Shown here one piece after another: positions 1 to 9,318 of a stretch of 64,000 nucleotides of DNA. The stretch comes from Fibrobacterota bacterium. GTDB taxonomy: Bacteria; Fibrobacterota; Chitinivibrionia; Chitinivibrionales; Chitinispirillaceae. Position 1 is the stretch's first letter; each line of letters begins with the position of its first letter. Under the pieces are notes generated by a model that saw nothing but the letters and a program-made list of their open reading frames with translations, made no database searches and was not told the DNA's origin. Both the position numbers and the translations under genes were made by a program. Where the stretch lies: positions 310,001-374,000 of the forward strand of contig JAEWVR010000004.1 in the NCBI GenBank assembly GCA_023459055.1, written 5' to 3'.

Positions 1-131
1 GTAAGATTGCGCCCCACAAGAATACTTGCGATTCCCTGTGGCACATTGAGTTCTGTTTTTATTTTGTACACAAGTTCGGTGTCAACATTTCTAACCGTGA
101 TCCGCTCTCTGGTGTTTGCGGACCATGTCAT
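1..131 (-). CDS. recJ: Probable RecJ single-strand DNA exonuclease, N-terminal fragment cut by the window edge
   Basis: An open frame starts at ATG 131-129 and runs off the left edge, giving 43 residues. Its start overlaps the metG stop as ATGA, so it is translationally coupled to metG and lies last in the visible operon. The fragment begins MTWSANTRERI and ends with GIASILVGRNL. This resembles the N-terminal leader of RecJ proteins, which typically reads like 'SPLLAKLLVNRGI' just ahead of the DHH phosphoesterase domain. The catalytic DHH motifs lie outside the window, so the name is an inference from a short leader. RecJ would degrade single-stranded DNA 5'-3' in recombination and repair. 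Confidence 0.45.
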   Translation of the reverse strand, partial: MTWSANTRERITVRNVDTELVYKIKTELNVPQGIASILVGRNL

Positions 132-2149
132 GAAACTTTAGCTCCGCTTCCAATGGCAGCATCCGGACTGATCAGTACCGGTTTACCATCAGAGTTTGTT
201 GCCGCAAGTATCATACCCTCCGATGCAAATCCAAATAGCGTGGCAGGTTTGAGATTAGTAATAACAACAACCATTTTGCCAATAAGACTTTCTGGTGTGT
301 ACGACATTGCAATACCGGAAATTATCTGCCGTTTTTCTTTGCCAATCTCAACCTCAAGTTTAAGCAGTTTTGATGATTTCTCTACTTTTTCTGCTTTACT
401 GACTTTACCCACTTTAAGCTCGACTTTTTTAAATGTGTCAAGCGTAATCAATCCATCTTTTTCATCATTACAGTTCTGCTGCTCATGCATCAGAGGAACT
501 GAAAACACCGGCGCGATTTCTTCATCCTCCAGCGGTTTGACAAGTTTCTCTACCGGACCAAGAGGTTTGTTCTTTATCGAGAATGCACTATCTTTCCAGG
601 TGAAAATCCCGCCAAGCTGACGTTCAACACGTGCACTCATCTCGGGAGTTATTGGTTTTAAAAATATTGCAAGCGCCTTTATGAGGTTAACACAGGTGAC
701 CATTACCTCAGCAGCTTTAACCTGATCAGTCTTGATAAGCTCCCATGGCTTGGAATCCTGATAATATTTATTCCCGAGGCTTCCAAGAGAATGAATTTTT
801 TCAACGACATTTTTCAATTCACATTTTTCATAATAAGATGCAATTTCTTTCGCTGACTCCTCAACAACCGTTGCAATTGCTTCATCCCAGTGAATATCGG
901 GTATTGTTTTGTCAAAATACCGTTCGATAAAGACAAATGTCCTGTGATGTAAATTGCCGATATTGTTGGCAAGTGTTGTATTCACTCTGTTAATCAGCTC
1001 CGAACTGTTAAGATCGATATCGGATGTATTGGGCATCAGTTTCGATGCAAAATAGAAGCGCAAGAATTCCGGTGCCTGAGGATGTTTGATTTTCCCAAGA
1101 TAATCTTTTGCGAGAATAAAAGTACCCCGCGATTTTGACATCTTTTCACCATTGATATTTAGAAATCCATGCACAAAGATTTTTGATGGCAGATTGAATC
1201 GTGAATTCTGAAGCATCACAGGCCAGAAGAGTGCATGAAAATAAATAATATCTTTTCCGATAAAATGTATCACTTTCGTACCGCTGTCATTTGCCCAGAA
1301 CTCCTCTACACGGCGTCCGTTGTCTTTACACCACTTATCAGTTGATGAAATATACCCTATAGGGGCATCCATCCAGACATAAAAATATTTGTCTTCTGTA
1401 CCTGGAATTTTGAAACCAAAATAGGGTCCATCACGTGAGATACACCAAGGTTTCAACCCCTCATTAATCCATGTCTTTACAAAATTTTTCATATCATCCT
1501 GCAAAACACCGGGACGATTAATATACTCACTTAGGAAATTTTCCGATTTGCCAAGCTCAACATAAAGGTGAGTTGACTGACGCAATTTCGGCTGATTACC
1601 GCAAATAATACAGTGAGGTTGAACAAGATCTGTTGGTTCATAGGTGGAATTACACTTTTCACATACATCACCGTATTGATTCTCTGCTTTGCAACGAGGA
1701 CATGTACCGGTTATAAATCTATCTGGTAAAAACCGTTTGTCATATTCGCAATAATATTGATTTATTTCCTTCTCAAAAATCAATTTGTTCTTTTTCAGAT
1801 TGTTATAGATAAACTCTGCAAATACCCTGTTTTCCTCAGAATTAGTTGATGAAAAAATATCAAAACTGATATTAAAACCGGCATAATCCCGGATATGATC
1901 CTCGCGAGCTTCTGCAACCAGCATTTCAGGAAGAATACCGCGTTTTAACGCACTCAGTTCAATTGGTGTCCCATGGGTATCATCAGCACAGACAAAGGTA
2001 ACTTTATTCCCGGCTAATTTCAGGTAACGTACATAACTATCAGTCTGAACTGCTTCAAGCATATGTCCAAGATGAATATCACCATTCGCATATGGCAAAG
2101 CACAAGTAATCAGGTATTTGTCAGTATTATTAGCACCATCAGGTGACAT
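128..2149 (-). CDS. metG: Methionyl-tRNA synthetase
   Basis: Charges initiator and elongator tRNA-Met with methionine in the cytoplasm. Class I signatures are clear: HLGH (about residues 26-29) and KMSKS (about residue 336). A zinc knuckle region with repeated CxxC pairs lies at about 150-190 (CPRC, CEKC, CIIC). A C-terminal EMAPII/OB-fold tRNA-binding domain occupies about 570-673, so this is the long, dimeric form. Two starts are possible: TTG at 2155 and ATG at 2149. The ATG is chosen because AAAGGA lies about 10 bases upstream of it and only 4 from the TTG. The start overlaps the end of the ricT-like gene, and the stop overlaps the next gene, so holB-ricT-metG-recJ read as one transcription unit. 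Confidence 0.96.
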   Translation of the reverse strand: MSPDGANNTDKYLITCALPYANGDIHLGHMLEAVQTDSYVRYLKLAGNKVTFVCADDTHGTPIELSALKRGILPEMLVAEAREDHIRDYAGFNISFDIFSSTNSEENRVFAEFIYNNLKKNKLIFEKEINQYYCEYDKRFLPDRFITGTCPRCKAENQYGDVCEKCNSTYEPTDLVQPHCIICGNQPKLRQSTHLYVELGKSENFLSEYINRPGVLQDDMKNFVKTWINEGLKPWCISRDGPYFGFKIPGTEDKYFYVWMDAPIGYISSTDKWCKDNGRRVEEFWANDSGTKVIHFIGKDIIYFHALFWPVMLQNSRFNLPSKIFVHGFLNINGEKMSKSRGTFILAKDYLGKIKHPQAPEFLRFYFASKLMPNTSDIDLNSSELINRVNTTLANNIGNLHHRTFVFIERYFDKTIPDIHWDEAIATVVEESAKEIASYYEKCELKNVVEKIHSLGSLGNKYYQDSKPWELIKTDQVKAAEVMVTCVNLIKALAIFLKPITPEMSARVERQLGGIFTWKDSAFSIKNKPLGPVEKLVKPLEDEEIAPVFSVPLMHEQQNCNDEKDGLITLDTFKKVELKVGKVSKAEKVEKSSKLLKLEVEIGKEKRQIISGIAMSYTPESLIGKMVVVITNLKPATLFGFASEGMILAATNSDGKPVLISPDAAIGSGAKVS

Positions 2150-2963
2150 TTTCAATAGTTCCTTTCTTAAGTTCCTCCGGCGTCAACCACTCCTGGCTTC
2201 CATCATCATAATGCAAAAGCCCCTTCATCTGGAAAATATTGATATAATTGAGCATACCAACTTTACCATTTAAAGTCATTCTACATCCCATTGGCGGAAA
2301 ATCCTTAAATATTTCAGCATACATATCATTCTCATAACGTAAACAGCACAGAAGCCGCCCGCAATTGCCGCTGATCTTTGACGGGTTCAGGGCAAGCTGC
2401 TGATCTTTTGCCATCTGTGTGGTAATCTGTTCGAATTCGTTAAGAAACGCACTGCAGCACTGTTTACGTCCGCAAATGCCGCATCCACCGATCCGCTTGG
2501 CCTCATCGCGAACACCGATCTGACGCAGCTCTATTCTTGTTCTGTAAATTGACGCAAGATCCTTGACCAGCTCCCTGAAATCAACACGCTGTGCCGCAGT
2601 AAAATAAAAAGTAATCTTGGAACCATCAAACTGCATCTCGACACTTACAAGCTTCATGTCAAGATTGAACTCGATAATTTTTTCCTTGCAAACCTTGAAT
2701 GCAGAGTACTCTTTATCCTGATTCTTCTTCAGAGTTTCCAGATCACTCTCCGAAGCTTTACGAATAATACTCCGGGTTTCACCCTTTCCACGTTTCAACT
2801 TGACAAGAGACCCAACGCAGGATGCTTTTCCCATATCCTGACCACGCTCGGCTTCAACCACCACATATTCTCCGATCGTAATCTCAATATCATTACGGTC
2901 CCGATAAATGGCCTTACGCTCACCCTTAAATGTTACTTCAACAATGTTGCTGTTTTTCGACAT
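2139..2963 (-). CDS. ricT: PSP1 domain protein of the RicT/YaaT family
   Basis: A 274-residue PSP1 C-terminal-domain protein. The family hallmark is a dense cysteine region: GGCGICGRKQCC at about residue 160 and GNCGRLLCCLRY at about residue 204. In Bacillus the homologue YaaT/RicT forms a complex with RicA and RicF that binds Fe-S clusters and influences RNase Y activity and phosphorelay. Whether that role holds here is unknown because no RicA or RicF homologue is in the window. The gene overlaps holB upstream by 26 bases and metG downstream by about 11. The holB-yaaT neighbourhood is common across bacteria and supports the call. Confidence 0.9.
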   Translation of the reverse strand: MSKNSNIVEVTFKGERKAIYRDRNDIEITIGEYVVVEAERGQDMGKASCVGSLVKLKRGKGETRSIIRKASESDLETLKKNQDKEYSAFKVCKEKIIEFNLDMKLVSVEMQFDGSKITFYFTAAQRVDFRELVKDLASIYRTRIELRQIGVRDEAKRIGGCGICGRKQCCSAFLNEFEQITTQMAKDQQLALNPSKISGNCGRLLCCLRYENDMYAEIFKDFPPMGCRMTLNGKVGMLNYINIFQMKGLLHYDDGSQEWLTPEELKKGTIENVT

Positions 2964-4071
2964 TCAGTATCTCCATCAGCGAAATCGCAAAGTTAGCAAA
3001 GACCAGAGAAATGTTCGCTCTATGCGCAATCTGGCTTAACGCTTTTTCACAAATTTCCATTAAATCTTCAACTTTTTCAAGCCCATCATACGTATGAAAG
3101 GTAATCTCTGATGAGCTATTACCTCTAATATAGTTTTCAGTACCCCCAAGTTTAGTAAAAAATGCATTCCTGATAAGCTCCATAGTTTCCCTGAAGAACT
3201 TTTCGTATAAACCGTAATCATCAAGTTTAACCAGATGATCACAAAGTTCGAACACATCATTCCACATCCCCCTCTCACAAAGGGTCCAAAACTTTATCGC
3301 ATCATTAATTACATCTGCACCGGGATTCTCGTACATATGGATCGCCCTTCCAAGTGATCCAGAATATGATACATCCTTAATTCGTTTATCTTCAGGTGAG
3401 CCCCCATACATTTTAACAAGTTCCGTAGAAATTTCCTGTGGTGAGAGCCAGGCAAACCGCAAAATCTGACAGCGGGATAAAATCGTCGGCAACAGTGCGT
3501 GAATTTTATCGGTCAAAAGAAGAATCAGTGTACCCCTGGGAGGTTCCTCCAGTGTTTTCAGCATCGCGTTAGCACTGTCATCATTAAGCATATCAATACC
3601 ATCAATTATAGCGACGCTCCTCTCACCCTCAAGAGCACCGCGTAAAATTGATTGATTCACCTCTTTTACCCAATCAATCGGTATTGATGGAATCGCAGAA
3701 TACGTTCTAATGTGATATGGATTCTGAATTCGCCTGATTACACTTTCTGAAATAAACTTCCATCCTTCATCATTAAGGGTACCATCCTTTTTCTTGTGCT
3801 CTGCTTCAGGTGCAACCGGAAGCACAACGTGAAAATCAGGGTGCCCATATTTGTGCATACGGATACACGAATCACAGCTGCCACATGGTTTTTTATCCTG
3901 TGATTTGCATAACAGTGCCATGGCAAGTTCAAATGCAGCAGCGAATTTACCCGTACCGGCATCCCCGCACAGCAAATAGGCATGGCCAAGAGTATTGTTT
4001 ACAAATGCAGAAGACAGTACATTTTTTATACGCTCCTGCCCGATAAACTTATTCCACTGTAGCTGACTCAT
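2938..4071 (-). CDS. holB: DNA polymerase III delta-prime subunit
   Basis: Clamp-loader ATPase family protein of 377 residues. Visible features are the Walker A motif GDAGTGK (36-42), a four-cysteine zinc module just after it (CKSQDKKPCGSCDSC), an Asp-box SVAIIDGIDML, the motif NAMLKTLEEPPRGT, and the sensor/arginine-finger SRC motif (LSRCQILRF, near residue 198). Delta-prime works with DnaX and HolA to open the sliding clamp. The intact P-loop is more like DnaX than E. coli HolB, but the length and the lack of tau/gamma C-terminal domains favour delta-prime. The start is preceded by AAGGA six bases upstream. It is the first gene of the holB-ricT-metG unit and follows a palindromic repeat. 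Confidence 0.88.
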   Translation of the reverse strand: MSQLQWNKFIGQERIKNVLSSAFVNNTLGHAYLLCGDAGTGKFAAAFELAMALLCKSQDKKPCGSCDSCIRMHKYGHPDFHVVLPVAPEAEHKKKDGTLNDEGWKFISESVIRRIQNPYHIRTYSAIPSIPIDWVKEVNQSILRGALEGERSVAIIDGIDMLNDDSANAMLKTLEEPPRGTLILLLTDKIHALLPTILSRCQILRFAWLSPQEISTELVKMYGGSPEDKRIKDVSYSGSLGRAIHMYENPGADVINDAIKFWTLCERGMWNDVFELCDHLVKLDDYGLYEKFFRETMELIRNAFFTKLGGTENYIRGNSSSEITFHTYDGLEKVEDLMEICEKALSQIAHRANISLVFANFAISLMEILNVEKQQHC

Positions 4072-4131
4072 GTATTCCTTTTGATAAATTATTGTAAAGT
4101 GATACTATTAACTACTATACGCGCAGTAGCG

Positions 4132-4224
4132 CGCCCCCTAAATCCCCCGCAGGGGGACTTGAAAACAATTAGACCAAATCGGTCAATTATTCTTAAAGTC
4201 CCCCTGCGGGGGATTTAGGGGGCG
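4132..4224. repeat. GC-rich inverted repeat, 29-base arms (family A, copy 1)
   Basis: Left arm 4132-4160 and right arm 4196-4224 are exact reverse complements of 29 bases. The right arm begins AAGTCCCCCTGCGGGGGATT and continues TAGGGGGCG. The 35-base loop is AT-rich. Each arm also contains a smaller palindrome, CCCCCTGCGGGGG. Almost the same arms recur at 52502-52593 around an unrelated loop, and a derived single arm occurs at 56882-56938. It sits between the envC-like gene and holB and could fold as a strong hairpin in RNA. Confidence 0.9.
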
Positions 4225-4234
4225 TGTTCTTCTC

Positions 4235-5434
4235 CTACTCAAGCCACTCCTGCGGATCCAGTGTTTCGCCTGATCTCCGTATCTCAAAATGTAAACTACT
4301 ATCTTTCGCTGTTGATCCTACCTTACCGACAATTGCACCATCCGTAACCTCCTGATCATTCTTAACACTTATTTCGGCAAGGTTCGCATATATTGTTAAA
4401 AAACTGTTGTTGTGATCAACGATAACCAGTTTACCAAGTCCCCGCATTGCCCCGGTATGGATAACAGTCCCGGAAGCAACTGTTGCAACAGTTCCTCCCG
4501 GAACAGCAGCTTTTATATCAACGCCATTATTCATTGTCACTGTTTTATAAACAGGATGTACCACTTTTCCAAACTTTGCAGTAATCTTTCCGTCAATCGG
4601 CCATCCGAGTTTCCCTTTGCGTTTATCAAAAGAAAGCCCTTTCCTGACTTCCACCTGCCTGATTTTTTTCCGTTTTTCTTCAAGCAGTTTAATGATGTTG
4701 TTAAGTTCCCGCTGTGCCCGTTCAAGTTCAGCAACTGTATTTTCCCACGTTTTTTTCTGATTGCGAACATCGTCAAGCATCGCCTTACGCTTGTCTTCCT
4801 CTCTAAGCAGCGTTTCATGCTCCTGTTTTTTTGCGGCGACCAGCTGATCAAGTCGCATCTTCTCATCCTGGTAACTGCTTTTTCGATTATCAAACGCATC
4901 ACGGGCTTTTCCTATCTGATACATCAGATGAGAATCATACTGTTTCAACTCCTGAACATATTTTGTCTTGTTAATAAAATCAGCCGGACTGGCTGAACTC
5001 AGGAGCATCATGACCATATTCGGACTACCACTCATATATGCCTGTCGCAGTCGTTTCTCCATTATTTTTTGCCGATCAATCAATCGCAATCCTGCAGCAG
5101 AAACACTATCACGTAAAATAACGATCTGCTTTTCCACAGAATCAATTTTATTTGTTAAAAGAGAAAGATACACCCGGGACGCTTCAATGTTTTTTTCTAT
5201 AAGAACAATTTTTTCCTGCGCATTACCCTCCTGCTTTTCAAGCTCAGCAAGTTTTTGACGTCCTTTTCTGAGCTCATCTTTTATTGAGTCCAGCGCACCG
5301 GCTTTTTGCTTGATTTCCTTATCAAACTGAGTACCATCCCCTTGACTGCGCTGTGCTGTAACGTTGAAAAAACAGCAAAGAAGCAGCAGGATCAGACAAG
5401 GAACTTTCGTACTGCGCTCATACTTCCTATCCAA
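4235..5434 (-). CDS. EnvC-like murein hydrolase activator (coiled coil plus degenerate LytM/M23 domain)
   Basis: Secreted protein of about 400 residues: a signal peptide (hydrophobic CLILLLLCCFF, cleavage near VTAQ), a long charged coiled coil of about 230 residues, and a C-terminal LytM/peptidase M23 fold. The M23 zinc ligands look lost. The usual HxGxD is NNGVD, and the usual HxH is SLH. This matches EnvC, which activates amidases rather than cutting murein itself. It directly follows ftsX, its known membrane partner. The start is set at TTG 5434, with AGGAG ten bases upstream and a good signal peptide. That start overlaps the ftsX 3' end by 43 bases. A longer frame to 5488 would put extra residues ahead of the signal peptide. 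Confidence 0.82.
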   Translation of the reverse strand: MDRKYERSTKVPCLILLLLCCFFNVTAQRSQGDGTQFDKEIKQKAGALDSIKDELRKGRQKLAELEKQEGNAQEKIVLIEKNIEASRVYLSLLTNKIDSVEKQIVILRDSVSAAGLRLIDRQKIMEKRLRQAYMSGSPNMVMMLLSSASPADFINKTKYVQELKQYDSHLMYQIGKARDAFDNRKSSYQDEKMRLDQLVAAKKQEHETLLREEDKRKAMLDDVRNQKKTWENTVAELERAQRELNNIIKLLEEKRKKIRQVEVRKGLSFDKRKGKLGWPIDGKITAKFGKVVHPVYKTVTMNNGVDIKAAVPGGTVATVASGTVIHTGAMRGLGKLVIVDHNNSFLTIYANLAEISVKNDQEVTDGAIVGKVGSTAKDSSLHFEIRRSGETLDPQEWLE

Positions 5435-6246
5435 CCGAAAAATGCTCCTGTCAAGAGAAATAATGCCGGTACATATGATGGTCCCCAAAGAACCGGTATA
5501 TTTGCAAATGTAATTTTAACTATTGTCAATGCAAACAAACCAACGCATGCACCAAACAACCCCTGAAACATACCCTCAAGTATAAATGGCGTATTGATAA
5601 AAAAACGCGTTGCTCCAACCAGCAACATATTTTTCACAAGCTCCTGGCGCGCATAAATAGTAAGTTTGATTGAATTCGCTATCATTATATGAAGCACCAG
5701 TACCATAAGTGTAATGAGTAATACTGCCCCAGCCAGAAAATAGACCCTGAAACGCTCAATCAGATCGATCCATTCTTTTGAATACCGCACACTCTCTACA
5801 CCGCTCAACATCTGCATTTTTTCCTGAAGCTCCCTGATATCCTTATTGGTACGATATCGCTCCACAATGTAAACATCAAAAGATGCTGGAAGCGGATTAC
5901 CGTTTACTGCGTCAAGCATTTCCCGCCCATACATCTCTGTAAACTTCTTAACTGCACTGTCTTTAGAGATAAACACTGCACTTTTTACCTTATCATTTTT
6001 TTTCAAATGCTGTAACAATGCAGCAACACTGTCTTTTTTTGATGATACATCATCTTTAAGATATACTGCAATATCAGCCTGGTTCCCTGTCTGTTTCAAC
6101 AGCCCGTTGATATTATAAATACCAATACCGATAATACTCATAAAAAAAAGTGATGCACCAATAGTGATGATTGACACAAATGTCATTACTTTGGCAGCAA
6201 ACAATCCACGAAAAGTTTCATGAATAAAGTAGAATATTGTTCCCAT
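5392..6246 (-). CDS. ftsX: Cell division ABC-transporter-like membrane protein FtsX
   Basis: A 284-residue protein with one N-terminal transmembrane segment (about 20-40), an extracytoplasmic domain of about 120 residues, and three C-terminal transmembrane segments. This is the standard FtsX topology. FtsX normally pairs with the ATPase FtsE and signals through the periplasm to EnvC-type proteins to switch on cell-wall hydrolases at the septum. The EnvC-like gene follows with overlap, supporting this. No ftsE lies upstream; the next gene is a binding-protein-like gene 234 bases away. ATG 6246 is preferred to an upstream TTG at 6270, since FtsX proteins start close to MGTIFYFIHETFRGL. Neither start has a good ribosome site. 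Confidence 0.88.
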   Translation of the reverse strand: MGTIFYFIHETFRGLFAAKVMTFVSIITIGASLFFMSIIGIGIYNINGLLKQTGNQADIAVYLKDDVSSKKDSVAALLQHLKKNDKVKSAVFISKDSAVKKFTEMYGREMLDAVNGNPLPASFDVYIVERYRTNKDIRELQEKMQMLSGVESVRYSKEWIDLIERFRVYFLAGAVLLITLMVLVLHIMIANSIKLTIYARQELVKNMLLVGATRFFINTPFILEGMFQGLFGACVGLFALTIVKITFANIPVLWGPSYVPALFLLTGAFFGWIGSMSAVRKFLV

Positions 6247-6430
6247 ATTTTTTTTAGTGACCCGCGACAAGTGACACGTAACCGGCTAAGAATTCCTACG
6301 GCCAGACATCCTCAAATCAGGAGGTGTGAAGTTGTCATCCTGCCATGCCCCCAAATCCAAATTCATTAAGCTAAGATTGACAAAGCAACATTCTTGTCTA
6401 TTGAACACCAACACCCCAGCAGCGTAGTGC

Positions 6431-6475
6431 GCAAATGAGGGCGAGCAATTGGCACAGCTATCACGTTGTAAATAA
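6431..6475 (-). repeat. Diverged copy of an intergenic repeat (family C)
   Basis: Read on the minus strand, this stretch contains AGCTGTGCCAATTGCTCGCC, which matches the core of longer units at 33266-33312 and 52462-52508. The rest of the 6247-6480 spacer shows no gene. The match is partial, so homology is likely but not certain. Confidence 0.45.
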
Positions 6476-6480
6476 GACCC

Positions 6481-8265
6481 CTACTGCACCCTTACAAATC
6501 CATTCGGAGTAATTTTCATAATTGCTGCTTCAGCGTTGGCACCGCCATTATTTGCCTGATCAAATGACACTACCCCAGAAAGACCCTGATACCCCTTAAC
6601 CTTTTGTAAAGCATCTGTTATGCGTGATGAATTTCCGCTTCCGGTCATACGTACGGCATTGATAATAAGATTTGCAGCATCAAATCCAAGTGCGCAAATC
6701 CGATCTGCATCATACTTGAACCGACTCTTGAATGATGCCTTAAAGTCAATCCAATCTTTACTGTTCTGATCCGGTTCAACAGTTGCACTTATCAGTGCAC
6801 CCTGAACATAAGTTGATCCATCCTGGAGTACTTTTTTACTCTGCCACCCGTTTGATCCAAGAATCTGTGTTTTTATTCTGTTGAATGCAACCTGCGGAGC
6901 GAGCATCACGACATCATCACTCTCCGCCGGAATAAAAAGTCCATTTACCGTTAACGATGTGTCCTTATATTTGATGCTGTCATTCTTTGATACTGTCCCT
7001 TTGTAAACTGTCCCTTTTTCCATTGCCTGACGTTCAAAATACTTTTGAAGCAGTTTATTTCGTAATGATCCGAATTGCGCACCAAAATCGTTAGCACCTT
7101 CTTCAAAATATTCCTCAGCAATAACCTCAATATTTTTTTTCCTGAGTTCATCCTTAAAGCTGGTTGCCATTGTGAGACCATATTCCGTTGACGGTGCAAG
7201 TATCGCGAACTCTCTCATATTCAGGTTATTCATCGCATAAGATGCGATTTTGCGTGCAAGTGTTCCAATTGAAACATTCATCTGATAAACATTATCACCA
7301 AGCTGCGCAATACCCTCTTCAGTTGCCGTAGGTGTCAGCATAGTAGTATTCTTACCGATAACCATTGATGCACTCACGATCGCATCCTGACTTAAAACCG
7401 GACCAAGAATTACCGGAACCTTATGTACCTCAATCAGTTCTTTTGTCTTGCGCGCGTTTTCAATCATGGAACCTCTTGTGTCGCAAATAACAGGCTTAAT
7501 CATCTGTCCCGACTGACCACTGTAAAGTTCAAATGCAAGCTGTGCTCCATTAACAATCCGCTTTCCAACCTCACCGGTCTCACCTGTCAATGGTGCAAGA
7601 ACACCAATTTGCAGCGAAGTCCTCTCCTGCTCCTTTGCACGTACTATCAGATCCCGTACTGATGATTCAAAACGTGACCTGGGAAAAACCGCTCTGAATG
7701 CATCCGCCTGCACCTGCGCCTTTCCAAATTGTCCGACACCTATAAGCTTGACAATCTCAAAATAACGTATAATCTCCTGAACATCATTAACACCACTGTC
7801 GGAAACAAGCCCGCCAAGCTCGTCAACACTCATATTGGCACCAAGAAGTTCCACATTGTTAATTGTCTGCGTAATCATCACACTACTCAAACCACCATCC
7901 ATTGCATTCTGAAATGAGGTCACCGCATCTGAATATTTTTTCAACTTTGCATCAGCAATACCCTTTAGATACCACATCCTTGGAAGATATGCAGACTTCT
8001 GATACTTCTGACGAAACATGGAAAAAAGACGCTCAACAGATGCAAAATCATTCTTTCTGACAAGAGCCTCACAGATAAGAGGAACAAGTACTTCCGTCTC
8101 GCCATCCTTACCGTTGGTTTTGAGGAATGCACGCACGACAATAATGGCCGAATCGTATTGACCTTCTTTATAAAATGAGACTGCACGATCAAAAACCGGT
8201 GAAGCATCAACATTAATAGTAAAAAATGTCACTATCGAAAAAAGAAACGTACATAATTTTTTCAT
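6481..8265 (-). CDS. Periplasmic TPR plus type-1 periplasmic-binding protein, LpoA-like
   Basis: A 594-residue secreted protein: signal peptide (1-21, ending VDA), an N-terminal TPR-like helical half (motifs such as FYKEGQYDSAI and YLKGIADAKLKKYSDAV), then from about residue 220 a LivJ/Peripla_BP_6 fold starting LQIGVLAPLTGETGEVGKR. The same order, TPR then LivJ-like domain, occurs in LpoA, the outer-membrane activator of PBP1A. LpoA is a lipoprotein, and no lipobox is visible here. No amino-acid ABC permease is nearby, which argues against a plain uptake role. Its position ahead of ftsX and the EnvC-like gene suggests a part in peptidoglycan synthesis or division. A sensing role for a small ligand is the alternative. 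Confidence 0.72.
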   Translation of the reverse strand: MKKLCTFLFSIVTFFTINVDASPVFDRAVSFYKEGQYDSAIIVVRAFLKTNGKDGETEVLVPLICEALVRKNDFASVERLFSMFRQKYQKSAYLPRMWYLKGIADAKLKKYSDAVTSFQNAMDGGLSSVMITQTINNVELLGANMSVDELGGLVSDSGVNDVQEIIRYFEIVKLIGVGQFGKAQVQADAFRAVFPRSRFESSVRDLIVRAKEQERTSLQIGVLAPLTGETGEVGKRIVNGAQLAFELYSGQSGQMIKPVICDTRGSMIENARKTKELIEVHKVPVILGPVLSQDAIVSASMVIGKNTTMLTPTATEEGIAQLGDNVYQMNVSIGTLARKIASYAMNNLNMREFAILAPSTEYGLTMATSFKDELRKKNIEVIAEEYFEEGANDFGAQFGSLRNKLLQKYFERQAMEKGTVYKGTVSKNDSIKYKDTSLTVNGLFIPAESDDVVMLAPQVAFNRIKTQILGSNGWQSKKVLQDGSTYVQGALISATVEPDQNSKDWIDFKASFKSRFKYDADRICALGFDAANLIINAVRMTGSGNSSRITDALQKVKGYQGLSGVVSFDQANNGGANAEAAIMKITPNGFVRVQ

Positions 8266-8272
8266 ATACTAG

Positions 8273-8749
8273 TTACTCCAGGATATATCTGCCAAATTCA
8301 GTAGTATCTATTGATGATATATTTTTTTTAATAATCTCTTTTTCAGTCATCACCCGGCCATTTACTTTGTCGAATACAAAATCCTTGACAAAAATCGGCT
8401 TATTACAACGCATTGCCAGCGCGATTGCATCACAGGGCCTGCAATCTATTGACAAAACAGAACCGTTTGTGCCAATCTGCACTACTGAAAGAAATGAACT
8501 TTCTAAATAATCATAGATAAGAATACGGTTAAGTTCACCACCAAGCTGCTCCATTACAAGCCTGACAAGATCAATTGTTACCGGTTTTTCTGTGGTAACC
8601 TTCAACGATTCCATCGCTATTGTGCTGGCTTCCATCGGCCCCATCGGAATAGCAAGTGAACGTGCCCCCCCGCTTTCCTTAAGTAACAGCAGCGGGGTAT
8701 TCCTGTTTGGATCTACAGCAAACGATGCAATTTCTACCTGAATGAGCAT
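8273..8749 (-). CDS. Bifunctional nuclease (BFN/DUF151) domain protein
   Basis: A 158-residue single-domain protein with the DUF151 core: LLLKESGGARSLAIPMGPME, then the conserved SIDCRPCDAIALAMR motif and the trailing segment KPIFVKDFVFD. The family includes plant BFN nucleases and many bacterial proteins of uncertain function. It lies seven bases upstream of the LpoA-like gene and is probably co-transcribed with it. The start at 8749 is the only sensible ATG. The physiological substrate cannot be told from sequence. Confidence 0.88.
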   Translation of the reverse strand: MLIQVEIASFAVDPNRNTPLLLLKESGGARSLAIPMGPMEASTIAMESLKVTTEKPVTIDLVRLVMEQLGGELNRILIYDYLESSFLSVVQIGTNGSVLSIDCRPCDAIALAMRCNKPIFVKDFVFDKVNGRVMTEKEIIKKNISSIDTTEFGRYILE

Positions 8750-9318
8750 TACATCTCCAGACGGGAGTTACCTGCACAACACCAGGTAACACACGCATCA
8801 TATTGATATTAAACATATTAAAGTACTCAACACTATACCTGCTTCAGTATACAGAAACTATAGCAGTTTAAAAATACACTCCGATGCACAACTTTTGCCA
8901 GTAGATTATCATTTGCGTAGAAACAGATCGAAAACCATTCCCGGAAAAAAACGACTACAAACGATTCAGATTCATAAAACATTGACAAATCAAGAGCAGG
9001 TAATGTGAAGATCAATATGATGCACACATAAACATGTATACCACAAATGTCCACAGTAGAACGAGCTTACCCCAAATCGGATGCAAGTTATTATTTCATT
9101 GCTACATAGCTACTTACAGCGTTAGCCATGTTTCATTTTTAAAAATGTGATCATAACATTTCGTTAATAACAGTACAGTAAATCAGTATAATTATATGGA
9201 TTTTTGACACACTATTTTTCAGATAATGTAATAAATAAATGAAAATTCAGATGGAATACATTAGATTATCACTACTACACTACAATCTTTTCGAACACCA
9301 GATCTTTGTGGAGGTACC
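8750..9318. other. AT-rich divergent intergenic region
   Basis: A 569-base spacer between the minus-strand DUF151 gene and the plus-strand GH43 gene. It should hold promoters for both. A good sigma70-like promoter for GH43 is listed separately. A minus-strand reading frame at 8833-9054 has no coding features and is not called. No RNA gene or repeat was recognised. Confidence 0.6.
9204..9232 (+). promoter_or_regulatory. Sigma70-type promoter for the GH43 gene
   Basis: TTGACA at 9204-9209, a 17-base spacer and TGTAAT at 9227-9232, about 85 bases upstream of the GH43 start. This is a perfect -35 and a five-of-six -10 match at ideal spacing. Confidence 0.55.

Noticed and set aside
4412..4996. 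194-codon plus-strand frame opposite the EnvC-like gene
   Set aside because: Lies wholly within a strongly supported coding region; the sequence is a shadow of the coiled-coil region.
8833..9054. Minus-strand frame of 73 codons in the divergent spacer
   Set aside because: Composition is like translated AT-rich intergenic DNA; no ribosome site or family resemblance.
9134..9165. CRP-like half site (TGTGA) upstream of GH43
   Set aside because: The second half does not match TCACA, so a CRP site is not supported.
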